Positions 16,800 to 25,536 of a stretch of 37,941 nucleotides of DNA are shown here, piece after piece. Numbering within the stretch: position 1 is the stretch's first letter; the number at the start of each line of letters is the position of its first letter. Origin of the DNA: an uncultured Prevotella sp. (lineage in GTDB: Bacteria; Bacteroidota; Bacteroidia; Bacteroidales; Bacteroidaceae); contig UQRP01000025.1 in NCBI GenBank assembly GCA_900543585.1, positions 1-37,941 on the forward strand, written 5' to 3'. The position numbers and the translations under genes were made by a program. The notes beneath the pieces were generated by a model. That model ran no database searches and was not told where the DNA came from. It was given only the letters and a program-made list of their open reading frames with translations.

Positions 16800-17555
16800 T
16801 TAGTCGGCAAGCTTAGCCTTGATGAACTCACGGTTCAGGCGGGCGATGTTGGCGATGCTCTCATTCTTCGGGCATTCAGCCTCGCAGGCGCGGGTGTTGG
16901 TGCAGTTACCGAAGCCAAGCTCCTCCATCTTAGCCACCATAGCCTTAGCACGGCGTGCAGCCTCAGGACGACCCTGTGGCAGCAGAGCGAACTGGCTGAC
17001 CTTAGAAGAGACAAAGAGCATAGCAGAGCCATTCTTGCAGGCAGCTACGCAGGCACCGCAGCCAATGCAGGTAGCGCAGTCCATAGCCTCGTCGGCCGCC
17101 TCCTTAGAGATCAGGATAGCGTTGGCATCCTGAGCCTGTCCGGTACGAACAGAGGTGTAGCCGCCGGCAGCGATAATCTTATCGAAGGCAGAGCGGTCTA
17201 CCATGCAGTCCTTGATGATAGGGAAGGCAGCAGAACGCCAGGGCTCTACGGTGATGACATCACCGTCGTGGAAACGACGCATATAGAGCTGGCAGGTTGT
17301 GGCACCCTGTGCAGGGCCATGAGGATGACCGTTGATATAGAGAGAGCACATACCGCAGATGCCCTCGCGGCAGTCATGATCGAAGACGAAAGGCTCGTTG
17401 CCACCTTCAATGAGCTGCTCGTTCAGGATGTCGAGCATCTCAAGGAATGAAGTATCACCAGGGATGTCCTTCATCTCAAAGGTGTCGAAGTGGCCCTCAG
17501 CTTTAGGACCGTTCTGGCGCCACACCTTCAGCGTAAAACTAATATTTGTATCCAT
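16800..17555 (-). CDS. frdB: Fumarate reductase / succinate dehydrogenase iron-sulfur subunit
   Basis: The 251-residue subunit passes electrons between the quinone site and the flavoprotein. The [2Fe-2S] ligands are in CREGICGMC plus a later cysteine (TTCQLY). The [4Fe-4S] motif is CATCIGCGACVAAC followed by K, and the [3Fe-4S] region has CTNTRACEAECPK. I start at the ATG at 17555 (MDTNISFTLKVWRQ); the in-frame extension to 17600 is out of family. It lies 75 bp after frdA in the same operon and is followed by two hairpins. A 39-bp internal segment (17019-17057) recurs outside the gene at 4553-4591. Confidence 0.96.
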   Translation of the reverse strand: MDTNISFTLKVWRQNGPKAEGHFDTFEMKDIPGDTSFLEMLDILNEQLIEGGNEPFVFDHDCREGICGMCSLYINGHPHGPAQGATTCQLYMRRFHDGDVITVEPWRSAAFPIIKDCMVDRSAFDKIIAAGGYTSVRTGQAQDANAILISKEAADEAMDCATCIGCGACVAACKNGSAMLFVSSKVSQFALLPQGRPEAARRAKAMVAKMEELGFGNCTNTRACEAECPKNESIANIARLNREFIKAKLAD

Positions 17556-17630
17556 TTTATGTATTCTGAATTTAATATGTTGTTTATTCGCGCTCCCCAC
17601 CCCCTCTACAGGAGGGGGCAGGTGGAGGCC

Positions 17631-19595
17631 TTAGCTCTTATAGTTACGTGTCTGAACCTTGATGTACTGGTAGTTGAGCGGCTCCTTGAGCAGGGTAGGA
17701 GCAGTGTTCTCGCCCTGGTACTGCCAGCAAGCCACATACATATAGTTCTCGTCGTCACGCTTAGCCTCACCTTCCTCGGTCTGGCTCTCCTCGCGGAAGT
17801 GACCACCGCAGCTCTCGTTGCGCTCGAGGGCATCGTAGGCAATGAGCTCACCCATGAGGATGAAGTCACGGAGGTGGATAGCCTTGTCAAGCTCTACGTT
17901 CAGGCCTTCCTTGCTGCCCGGGATACGGACGCAGGTGTTGAACTGCTCGCGGACCTCCTTGAGCATCTCAAGAGCCTTCTTCAGGCCGGCCTCGTTACGG
18001 GCCATACCAACATAGTTCCACATTATCTTATAGAGCTCCTTATGGATGGAGTCAACGCTCATCAGCTTCGACTTGTCGCTCTGCTTGTTCTGGATGTCCA
18101 TCAGACGGTCGATCTCAGCCTGCACGCCCTTCTCAGCCTCTACGAACTCAGGAGCGTCGGTAGACGGCTTCTTCACCTGAATCTGGTCAGAGAGGTAGTT
18201 CTGCATGGTGTAAGGAATGACGAAATAGCCATCGCTCAGACCCTGCATCAGTGCAGAAGCACCTAAGCGGTTAGCACCGTGGTCGGAGAAGTTGCACTCA
18301 CCAAGAGCGAAGAGGCCCTTGATAGAAGTCTGCAGCTCATAGTCTACCCACAGGCCACCCATCGTATAGTGGATAGCGGGGAAGATCATCATCGGGTTCT
18401 CATGCGGGTCGACATCGGTAATCTCCTGATACATATCGAAGAGGTTGCCATAGCGCTGGTCGACGACATCGCGGCCCAGACGCTGGAAAGCCTCAGAGAA
18501 ATCGAGGAAGACAGCCAGACCTGTGTTGTTGACGCCATAGCCCTTGTCGGTACGCTCCTTAGCAGCACGAGAGGCCACGTCACGGGGCACGAGGTTACCG
18601 AAGGCAGGATAACGACGCTCAAGGTAGTAGTCGCGATCCTCCTCAGGAATATCACGACCCTTGATCTCGCCTCTCTGCAGCTTCTTGGCATCCTCCAACT
18701 TCTTAGGCACCCAGATACGGCCATCGTTACGCAGAGACTCTGACATCAGCGTCAGCTTTGACTGCTTGTCGCCATGGACAGGGATACATGTCGGGTGGAT
18801 CTGCACAAAGCAGGGGTTAGCAAACCAAGCACCCTTACGGTAAGCCTGGATGGCAGCGGTGCAGTTGCAGCCCATAGCGTTGGTAGAGAGGAAGTAGGTG
18901 TTGCCATAACCACCGGTAGCCAGGCAGACAGCGTGAGCGGAGTAGCGCTCCAGCTTGCCGGAGACAAGGTTCTTGGCGATAACACCGCGGGCACGGCCGT
19001 CGATGACAACGATGTCCTCAACCTCAGTACGTGTGTGGAGCTCCACAGTGCCGTGGTGCACCTCTTTCATCAGAGAGCTGTAAGCGCCGAGCAGCAGCTG
19101 CTGACCGGTCTGACCCTTGGCATAGAAAGTACGGCTGACCTGCACACCACCGAAAGAACGGTTGGCAAGCATACCGCCATACTCACGTGCGAAAGGCACA
19201 CCCTGAGCTACGCACTGGTCGATGATATTGGCAGAGACCTCAGCCAGACGATAGACGTTAGCCTCACGGGCACGATAGTCACCACCCTTGATGGTATCAT
19301 AGAAAAGACGGTAGACGGCGTCACCATCGTTCTGGTAGTTCTTAGCTGCATTGATACCACCCTGTGCTGCGATAGAGTGCGCACGACGGGGAGAATCCTG
19401 AATGCAGAAGTTGATGACGTGGAAGCCCATCTCGCCTAAAGAGGCGGCAGCACTGGCACCAGCCAGACCGGTACCTACGACGATGATGTCGAGTTTACGC
19501 TTGTTGGCGGGATTCACCAGTTTCTGATGAGCCTTATAGTTAGTCCATTTCTCGGCCAGAGGGCCTTCTGGAATTCTTGAATCTATCTGAGTCAT
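17631..19595 (-). CDS. frdA: Fumarate reductase / succinate dehydrogenase flavoprotein subunit
   Basis: The 654-residue catalytic subunit interconverts fumarate and succinate on the cytoplasmic face of the membrane. The FAD-binding dinucleotide fold is VVGTGLAGASAAASLGEMG (about 37-55). The flavin-attachment region is RRAHSIAAQGGINAAKNY. Substrate and active-site elements include CFVQIHPTCIPVHG, the Arg-bearing segment RDVASRAAKERTDKGYG and IHYTMGGLWVDYE, followed by GECNFSDHGANRLGASALMQ. Length fits the type B enzymes of Bacteroidetes and epsilonproteobacteria. It lies 30 bp after frdC. In an anaerobic Prevotella the main direction is fumarate reduction, producing succinate and propionate. 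Confidence 0.97.
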   Translation of the reverse strand: MTQIDSRIPEGPLAEKWTNYKAHQKLVNPANKRKLDIIVVGTGLAGASAAASLGEMGFHVINFCIQDSPRRAHSIAAQGGINAAKNYQNDGDAVYRLFYDTIKGGDYRAREANVYRLAEVSANIIDQCVAQGVPFAREYGGMLANRSFGGVQVSRTFYAKGQTGQQLLLGAYSSLMKEVHHGTVELHTRTEVEDIVVIDGRARGVIAKNLVSGKLERYSAHAVCLATGGYGNTYFLSTNAMGCNCTAAIQAYRKGAWFANPCFVQIHPTCIPVHGDKQSKLTLMSESLRNDGRIWVPKKLEDAKKLQRGEIKGRDIPEEDRDYYLERRYPAFGNLVPRDVASRAAKERTDKGYGVNNTGLAVFLDFSEAFQRLGRDVVDQRYGNLFDMYQEITDVDPHENPMMIFPAIHYTMGGLWVDYELQTSIKGLFALGECNFSDHGANRLGASALMQGLSDGYFVIPYTMQNYLSDQIQVKKPSTDAPEFVEAEKGVQAEIDRLMDIQNKQSDKSKLMSVDSIHKELYKIMWNYVGMARNEAGLKKALEMLKEVREQFNTCVRIPGSKEGLNVELDKAIHLRDFILMGELIAYDALERNESCGGHFREESQTEEGEAKRDDENYMYVACWQYQGENTAPTLLKEPLNYQYIKVQTRNYKS

Positions 19596-19625
19596 TGTGT
19601 TATGAGTTTAATACTTAAAAACCAA

Positions 19626-20303
19626 TTAGTGCATACTGGGTGCGAAACCGAGCCAGAAAGAGAGGATAAGGAAGAAGAAGACGGCCATGAGAATAGTGAC
19701 ATAGACAATGCCGATGCACTGCCAGCGCTTCAACCAAATCTTACCGCTGATACCCAATGTCTGCATAGCAGACCAGAAACCATGGCTGAGGTGGAACCAG
19801 ATGGCTACAATCCAGATGAGATAGAGGATAGAGAAGACGGGATTGGAGAAAGTCTCCTGAATCCATGCGAAGCCATCGGCAGGGTTGTGAGCGACCTCCA
19901 TACCGGCAAGCTCAGCAAACATCATGTGAGCCCAGAAGTTGTACAGGTGCAGAAGCAGGCCGATGAGGATGATAAGACCCAGCACAAGCATGTTCTGTGA
20001 TGCCCAGCTGACCTCAGGACGACGGCTTGTGACCTCGTAACGCTGCGGGCCACGGGCACGGCGGTTCTGTGCTGTCAGGATGAAAGCATAAACGATGTGG
20101 CACACAGCCAAGAATGCCAGACCTAACGTGCCAAGAACAGCATACCAGTTAGACCCCAGGAACTCGCAGACCATGTTGTAAGCATCGCCAGAGAAGAAGG
20201 CGGCCACGTTCATGCAGCAGTGGAAGGTCAGGAAGAGAATGAGGCAGATGCCCGTTACAGACATCACCACTTTTCTACCAATCGGAGAATTGATTAACCA
20301 CAT
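19626..20303 (-). CDS. frdC: Fumarate reductase / succinate dehydrogenase cytochrome b subunit
   Basis: The protein has 225 residues and five membrane helices, as in the single-anchor, di-heme type B enzymes. Histidines suited to heme ligation occur in LTFHCCMN, AVCHIVYAF, LLLHLYNFWAH and WFHLSHGFWSA. It anchors FrdAB and exchanges electrons with menaquinol. It is the first gene of frdCAB, and starts at an ATG preceded by a leader of about 143 nt from a well-formed promoter. Confidence 0.95.
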   Translation of the reverse strand: MWLINSPIGRKVVMSVTGICLILFLTFHCCMNVAAFFSGDAYNMVCEFLGSNWYAVLGTLGLAFLAVCHIVYAFILTAQNRRARGPQRYEVTSRRPEVSWASQNMLVLGLIILIGLLLHLYNFWAHMMFAELAGMEVAHNPADGFAWIQETFSNPVFSILYLIWIVAIWFHLSHGFWSAMQTLGISGKIWLKRWQCIGIVYVTILMAVFFFLILSFWLGFAPSMH

Positions 20304-20402
20304 AAATGATTGATTTTAAATTATTTGAAAGTTATTTGTATAAGCAACTTATTTTAAATCTGTCGTAATCTGATGAACGGGCAACACACCGCAATACCAC
20401 GA

Positions 20403-20433
20403 TTTAGGTATCTTAATACCTCGTTTTAGGTAT
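20403..20433 (-). promoter_or_regulatory. Repeat/hairpin element just downstream of the frd promoter
   Basis: TTTAGGTAT occurs twice (20403-20411 and 20425-20433), exactly 22 bp apart, with the inverse ATACCT between them (20416-20421). In the frd leader RNA the central AGGTAT can pair with either flanking ATACCT. As DNA it looks like an operator with two half-sites on one helix face. It begins about 13 nt into the predicted transcript. Confidence 0.5.
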
Positions 20434-20452
20434 AACAGCAGCTTTCCGCTTG

Positions 20453-20483
20453 CAAAAATACTAAACTTTGGTGACTGCACAAA
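20453..20483 (-). promoter_or_regulatory. frdC: frdCAB promoter, both -33 and -7 boxes
   Basis: On the minus strand TTTG (20483-20480), 19 bp, then TATTTTTG (20460-20453). This fits the Bacteroidetes primary-sigma consensus TTTG-N19-21-TAnnTTTG. It is the best-formed promoter in the window, as expected for a highly expressed respiratory operon. Confidence 0.75.
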
Positions 20484-20567
20484 GCAATCATGTCAAAAAT
20501 TAAATAAATAATGTATTGTGCGTTACAAGATTTGTCAGAAAGGAGAGAGTTTATTACTTATTTTCTA

Positions 20568-20575
20568 TAACTTTG
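20568..20575 (+). promoter_or_regulatory. -7 box 6 bp from the methyltransferase ATG
   Basis: TAACTTTG is an exact TAnnTTTG match. Transcription should begin within a few bases of the ATG at 20582, giving a leaderless or near-leaderless mRNA. Confidence 0.55.
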
Positions 20576-20581
20576 CTTTCT

Positions 20582-21817
20582 ATGACGACAGAATCTCCTT
20601 TTTTCGGTAGCTGTCCATCCAGCGCTACCACTGATTTCATCCTCCGTCACCGCCATGACGATGTTCGGGGGTTAGCCCTTCATCCGCTCTCCGGTGTTGA
20701 CATGCCCTATGCCCTCGAACAAATACAAGGTTGGCAGACGGCTTGCCGCAAGCTGCCATCATGGGCTGCCACCGACGGCATCATCTTCCCGCCTCACCTC
20801 AATATGGAGCAGTGTTCTTCTGAACAGACAGCGAAATACAAGGCTGATATAGCGGGCAGACTCTTGGCAAACTACGATGAAACGGCCACTTTAATAGACC
20901 TCACAGGGGGATTCGGTGTCGACTTCTCTATCATGGCCCGTCGTATTCCACGAGCCATCTACGTAGAGCGCAACGCAAAGCTCTGCGAAATTGCAAGACA
21001 CAATCTTCAATTCCTTGGACTCGATAATTTCAAAATCGTCAACGCTGACAGCAGTGAGTTTCTCAAAGAATTCACGCCGACAGGAGATACCCTCTTCTTC
21101 CTCGACCCTGCCCGCCGCGACACACACGGCCATAAAGTTTATGGCATCGAAGATTGCTCGCCAGATATTTTGAAGCTTAAAGATTCGCTGCTGGCCAAAA
21201 GTCAACATGTCATCGTCAAACTCTCGCCGATGCTCGACTGGCACGAAGCGGTGAGACAACTCGGCAGAAGCGTCTGCGAAGTGCATATCGTCTCCGCGGC
21301 CAACGAGTGCAAAGAGCTGCTGCTCGTTCTCTGCAGCAAGGGCAACAACAAGGAAACCATCAAACTGGTATGTGCCAACGACGACTCTTATTTCGAGACC
21401 GTTCTGTCACAAACATCTACAAAAATGCCAACAGCAGTACAACTTACCGACAACCTCTCGGCGCATTATGTCTATATTCCGAATGCCTCTATTATGAAGG
21501 CCGGCGTCTTTGCCCCCTTGTGCGATGCCTTCCCCGTAGCTATGGTCGATGTCAACTCCCATATCTTCCTCAGCAACGAAAACATCGACGATTTCCCCGG
21601 ACGACGGTATACATTGCTAACCTCCACGTCCATGAACAAACGCGAATTGAAGGAAAAACTTCACGACATAGAGCGTGCAAATATCGCAGTGCGCAATTTT
21701 CCTCTGTCTGCTCCGGAGCTCCGCAAAAAGCTAAAGATGAAAGACGGTGGCAACATCACGATATTTGCCACTACATTTCAGAGCAAACACGTGTTGCTAA
21801 TTGTTGAGAGTAAATAG
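20582..21817 (+). CDS. Class I SAM-dependent methyltransferase with THUMP-like C-terminus
   Basis: The protein has about 411 residues. An N-terminal helical segment (about 1-95) precedes the Rossmann methyltransferase core: motif I LIDLTGGFGVDFSIMA (near 105), an acidic residue in IYVERN, and a motif IV-like LDPARRD (near 175). The C-terminal part with FPLSAPELRKKLKMKDGG and HVLLIVES resembles the THUMP-like domain of these Bacteroidetes proteins, suggesting a structured-RNA substrate such as tRNA or rRNA. I start at the ATG at 20582; an in-frame TTG at 20516 lies upstream of the promoter box and adds out-of-family residues. Target base unknown. Confidence 0.85.
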   Translation: MTTESPFFGSCPSSATTDFILRHRHDDVRGLALHPLSGVDMPYALEQIQGWQTACRKLPSWAATDGIIFPPHLNMEQCSSEQTAKYKADIAGRLLANYDETATLIDLTGGFGVDFSIMARRIPRAIYVERNAKLCEIARHNLQFLGLDNFKIVNADSSEFLKEFTPTGDTLFFLDPARRDTHGHKVYGIEDCSPDILKLKDSLLAKSQHVIVKLSPMLDWHEAVRQLGRSVCEVHIVSAANECKELLLVLCSKGNNKETIKLVCANDDSYFETVLSQTSTKMPTAVQLTDNLSAHYVYIPNASIMKAGVFAPLCDAFPVAMVDVNSHIFLSNENIDDFPGRRYTLLTSTSMNKRELKEKLHDIERANIAVRNFPLSAPELRKKLKMKDGGNITIFATTFQSKHVLLIVESK

Positions 21818-21838
21818 TTTGAAAGGCTCCATAAAACG

Positions 21839-21868
21839 AAATAGGGCAGGAAGAGTCCTGCCCTATTT
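21839..21868. terminator. Bidirectional terminator
   Basis: AAATAGGGCAGGA (21839-21851) pairs perfectly with TCCTGCCCTATTT (21856-21868) around a 4-nt loop. T follows on both strands. It serves the methyltransferase (+) and the DPP7 operon (-). Confidence 0.92.
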
Positions 21869-21890
21869 TAGCATATTAAAATTTTAGAAC

Positions 21891-24032
21891 TTATTTCACA
21901 CCTATCTCTTTGAGTAGACGGTCTGCATGTCCCCAATGGTCCATCATATAAACGACATAGCGGATATCGACACCGATACAGCGAGCCAGACGCTTGTCGA
22001 AGTTGATGTCAGAAGACAAACTATCCCAGTTGCCATCGAAGGCCAGGCCGATAAGATGTCCCTTTCCATCGAAGATAGGCGAGCCGGAGTTACCGCCAGT
22101 GATATCATTGCTGGTCAGGAAACAGAGATTCAAAGTCTTGCTGACACTATCGGTATACTGTCCAAAGTCATTGGCAGAGAGCAGCTCGTGCATGACGGGC
22201 TCAGCCTGATAGTCGATGACACCATTGTCGCCACGCTTCATCTTGTCGACGATACTGGCTGCTGTAGTGTAATAGCCGGAATCATTGCCACCTAAGTCAA
22301 ATCCGCCGACCTGGCCATAGCTCAGGCGCATGGTGAAGTTGGCATCGCTGTAATGGGGCATATCCTGCTCCATCTGTATCTTCGCAGCACAGAGATAGCG
22401 CTCCTGCAAAGCAATGCTGTCGGAGAGCGACAAGTCCTCTTTGTTCTCACCACCAAGGGATTGAATCTTGTCAACGACAGCCTTAATGGACTTGGCATAC
22501 TCCACACCGGGGTCTTTCTGAAAAGCCTTCGTGTTATAATAGAGTTTTCCCGTCTTCAACAGCGCTGAGTTCTTGAAAAGATAGTCCACATATTTTTTAT
22601 AGTCTCCCTTAAATTTCTTGTCGATCGTGGCATAGACAGTCGGCAGGAACTCGGGCTGTACTTTCTCACGATAGTTCTTCAACAGCGCGGCAAGCATGTC
22701 TGCATCAGTAGCAGCATCCCACTGGTCGCTGTTATCCTCAAACTGGCAATATTGTCCCTTTTCATCGCTCAGTTTCTCCGTCTCGGCAGCGGCGAGAAGG
22801 GCGCGGCGGTTGAACTCGATATTGCTACGGCGGCTGAAAGTCTCGCTCCACTGGGTCAGTGCCTTTGTCAGCGTACTGCGACGGAAGTACAACCACTGCA
22901 GGAGGCCAAAGTCTACCTTGTGATCAACATTCTGTGCTGTATCCTGCCACTGTCGAATGCGGGCCTCATACGCACGCTTGAGATTAACAATACCGATGGA
23001 ATCGATACATTTGTTCATTCCTATGGAGTTCTTCCAATAGTTGGAACTCTGAGCAAACTTTGAGTCATATTTGATTCTCACGGCCTCGTCCGCCCGCATA
23101 TGCTTGAGCATGACAGCCTGCTTGACACCACGAATCTGATAGCGAGGCTCGTTCTCGCAGTCGCGCATCTCCTGAATGCCATAGCTGGAGAGGTAGCGCT
23201 CCGTGCTTCCCGGATAGCCCACGGTCATGGCGAAGCTACCGTCTTTGTAACCGTCGAGACTCACTTTAGCCCATGACTTTGGATGATAGGGCACATTATC
23301 CTTAGAATAAGGTGCCGGGCCATTTGTCTTGGGGTCAGCATAGATACGGAAGACAGAGAAATCGCAGGTCTGGCGCGGCCACATCCAGTTATCGGTCTCA
23401 CCACCAAACTTGCCCATCGACTTGGGAATAGTGAAGACGAGGCGCAGGTCCGTGAAGTCCTGATAAGTGGTAGCATACCATTTATTGCCCTCATAGAACG
23501 GGTCTATATTAACGTGGAGGGTAGAGTCGATGCCCTTCACCGAGTCGGTGAGGACCTGTGCCAACGAGTCGATGGCCTTCTCCTTCGCCTCATCCGAGAG
23601 CACGTCGAGGCCTAATGCTTCCACACGTGCGGTGATGTCCTGCTGGCTCTTCATGAAAGAGACGAACATGTCCTTATTGGGCAGCTCCTCAGCATAGCTC
23701 TTGGCGATGAAGCCATGAAGCATATAGTCATGCTCCACGGTGGAATGGGAGCGGATAGCCTCAAAGCCACAATGATGGTTGGTAAAGACGAGACCGTCAG
23801 GACTTACGACGACACCGGAACAATAGCCGGAGAAGTTGACAACATTGTTCTTAATGGCATCGGCATCGCTGTAGAGCGCGCTCTGCGGCAGTTCAAAACC
23901 ATAGCCACGCATAGTCTGATAAACTTGCGGCGGCAGGTTGTAGAGGGTCCACATACCCTCATCAGCAGAAGAGTTCATCGGGGCAAGAGCCATAAGGCTC
24001 AGTCCCAACGATAGCAGTGTGTGTGTTTTCAT
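21891..24032 (-). CDS. dpp7: S46 dipeptidyl peptidase, DPP7 type
   Basis: The periplasmic serine peptidase (about 713 residues) removes N-terminal dipeptides, allowing peptide use as carbon and nitrogen source. A signal peptide covers about 1-24 (ends NSSADEGMW). The chymotrypsin-like catalytic His87 is in TNHHCGFEAI and the nucleophile Ser649 in GGNSGSP. Eighteen residues later the specificity position is glycine (AFDGNW), as in DPP7, which prefers hydrophobic P1 residues; DPP11 has arginine there and prefers Asp/Glu. It starts at the ATG at 24032 (or 24038), 7 bp after the flippase stop, so the two are translationally linked. Ends at a strong terminator. Confidence 0.94.
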   Translation of the reverse strand: MKTHTLLSLGLSLMALAPMNSSADEGMWTLYNLPPQVYQTMRGYGFELPQSALYSDADAIKNNVVNFSGYCSGVVVSPDGLVFTNHHCGFEAIRSHSTVEHDYMLHGFIAKSYAEELPNKDMFVSFMKSQQDITARVEALGLDVLSDEAKEKAIDSLAQVLTDSVKGIDSTLHVNIDPFYEGNKWYATTYQDFTDLRLVFTIPKSMGKFGGETDNWMWPRQTCDFSVFRIYADPKTNGPAPYSKDNVPYHPKSWAKVSLDGYKDGSFAMTVGYPGSTERYLSSYGIQEMRDCENEPRYQIRGVKQAVMLKHMRADEAVRIKYDSKFAQSSNYWKNSIGMNKCIDSIGIVNLKRAYEARIRQWQDTAQNVDHKVDFGLLQWLYFRRSTLTKALTQWSETFSRRSNIEFNRRALLAAAETEKLSDEKGQYCQFEDNSDQWDAATDADMLAALLKNYREKVQPEFLPTVYATIDKKFKGDYKKYVDYLFKNSALLKTGKLYYNTKAFQKDPGVEYAKSIKAVVDKIQSLGGENKEDLSLSDSIALQERYLCAAKIQMEQDMPHYSDANFTMRLSYGQVGGFDLGGNDSGYYTTAASIVDKMKRGDNGVIDYQAEPVMHELLSANDFGQYTDSVSKTLNLCFLTSNDITGGNSGSPIFDGKGHLIGLAFDGNWDSLSSDINFDKRLARCIGVDIRYVVYMMDHWGHADRLLKEIGVK

Positions 24033-24039
24033 GTACATA

Positions 24040-25533
24040 TTATTTACGGAAATGCTTGCCTATAACGGGAAGTTTATCGAGGGGAAGATCCATCCTTACG
24101 GTATAGCCGACATAGACAGCAAGCAATATAGTGTTGAAAATCAGAGACAGCAGCATGGGCAGATGGGCGTTGCTCCAGGTCATGACTACAAAGATGAAGA
24201 TGGCCAGGACAACATATCCGGCAATATCCTTGAGCGGATAGTTGATAGGGTAATATTTCTGTCCGAAGAAATAGCTCAATACCATACTGACAGCATAGGA
24301 GACGAAACCAGCCCAAGCACAAGCCCAATAGCTGAAGTAAGGTATGAAGATGATATCGAAGACGATGAGCACTAAGGCGCCGATACCGGAGAACCAGGCT
24401 CCCCATATCGTCTTGTCGATGAGCTTATACCAGAAGCTGAGGTTGAAGAAGATACCAAACATAATCTCAGCCGCCATGACGACAGGAACAATCTCCAGGC
24501 CCTCCCAGTAGCTACGGCCGATGATATACCGGATGATGTCCATATAACCTACCACGCACAAGAAAGCCAACAGGGTGAAGATGATGTAGAACTTCATCAC
24601 ACGGGCGTAGACTTCCTTGTTGTTTTTCTCTTTGGACTGTCCGAAGACGAACGGTTCGTAGGCGTAGCGGAAAGCCTGCGTAATCATCACCATGATGGTA
24701 GCTATCTTGATGCACGCACCATAGATGCCAAGCTGTACACGGGCATCGTGGGCATTGCCATTGAAGACATACGGGAAGATAATCTGCGAGGCGCACTGAT
24801 TAAGTTGGCCGGCCAGTCCCATGACAAGCAGCGGCCAGGTATAGGTGAGCATACGCTTGCAGGTTGCCTTGTCAAAGGGCTTGCCCAAGGCCTTGAGCTC
24901 ACGGCCCAGGAAGAAGAGCGTGAGGACAGAACCGGAAAGCTCTATCCAGAACACCCAGACCACATCAAGGTTGAAGTTAGCGTCATAGATGCCAAAGAGG
25001 TTGACATGCATAGCTGGAAGTACGATGAGATAGAGCGACACGCCGATGATATTCACACCGATGCTCACCATCTTCAGCAATGCAAACTTCACAGGACGGT
25101 GGGCATAACGCAGATAAGCGAAAGGAATGGCCGAAAAAGCATCTATCGCCACACAGGTGCCCATAATCATAAGGTATTCAGGATGGTCGGGGTAGCCGAT
25201 GGCATTGGCCACGGGATGCAGGAAGATCCACAACAGCACTACAAAGAGCACGGAGGTGAAGCCCACGGTATGGAGTGTGGTGGGATAGACCTTGTTGGGA
25301 TCCTCACCTGGACGGTTCATGAAGCGGAAGAAGGTCGTCTCCATGCCATAGGTCAGGATGATGATGAGAAGAGCGATGTAGGCATAGATGTTGGTGATAA
25401 TACCATACTGCCCACCCGCGGCATTGAACTTCGCCGTCTCTATAGGTACGAGCAGATAGCCGATGAAACGGGCCGCAATACTGCTCAATCCGTAGATAGC
25501 CGTGTCTTTTGCAAGAGATTTAAGATTTGCCAT
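24040..25533 (-). CDS. MOP-superfamily polysaccharide flippase (Wzx-like)
   Basis: The 497-residue membrane protein has about 12-14 predicted helices. The N-terminus (LAKDTAIYGLSSIAARFIGY) and repeated helices with GMETTFFRF match Bacteroidetes lipopolysaccharide/O-antigen flippases that move lipid-linked sugars to the periplasmic leaflet. The C-terminus is basic (IGKHFRK). It lies 3 bp after the SpmAB-like gene and 7 bp before dpp7, with no glycosyltransferases nearby. The transported lipid is unknown; an MviN/MurJ-type role is possible but the closest resemblance is Wzx. Confidence 0.85.
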   Translation of the reverse strand: MANLKSLAKDTAIYGLSSIAARFIGYLLVPIETAKFNAAGGQYGIITNIYAYIALLIIILTYGMETTFFRFMNRPGEDPNKVYPTTLHTVGFTSVLFVVLLWIFLHPVANAIGYPDHPEYLMIMGTCVAIDAFSAIPFAYLRYAHRPVKFALLKMVSIGVNIIGVSLYLIVLPAMHVNLFGIYDANFNLDVVWVFWIELSGSVLTLFFLGRELKALGKPFDKATCKRMLTYTWPLLVMGLAGQLNQCASQIIFPYVFNGNAHDARVQLGIYGACIKIATIMVMITQAFRYAYEPFVFGQSKEKNNKEVYARVMKFYIIFTLLAFLCVVGYMDIIRYIIGRSYWEGLEIVPVVMAAEIMFGIFFNLSFWYKLIDKTIWGAWFSGIGALVLIVFDIIFIPYFSYWACAWAGFVSYAVSMVLSYFFGQKYYPINYPLKDIAGYVVLAIFIFVVMTWSNAHLPMLLSLIFNTILLAVYVGYTVRMDLPLDKLPVIGKHFRK

Positions 25534-25536
25534 AGT

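Noticed and set aside
20516..20581. Upstream TTG start for the methyltransferase
   Set aside because: It lies before the promoter box and adds 22 residues unlike the family.
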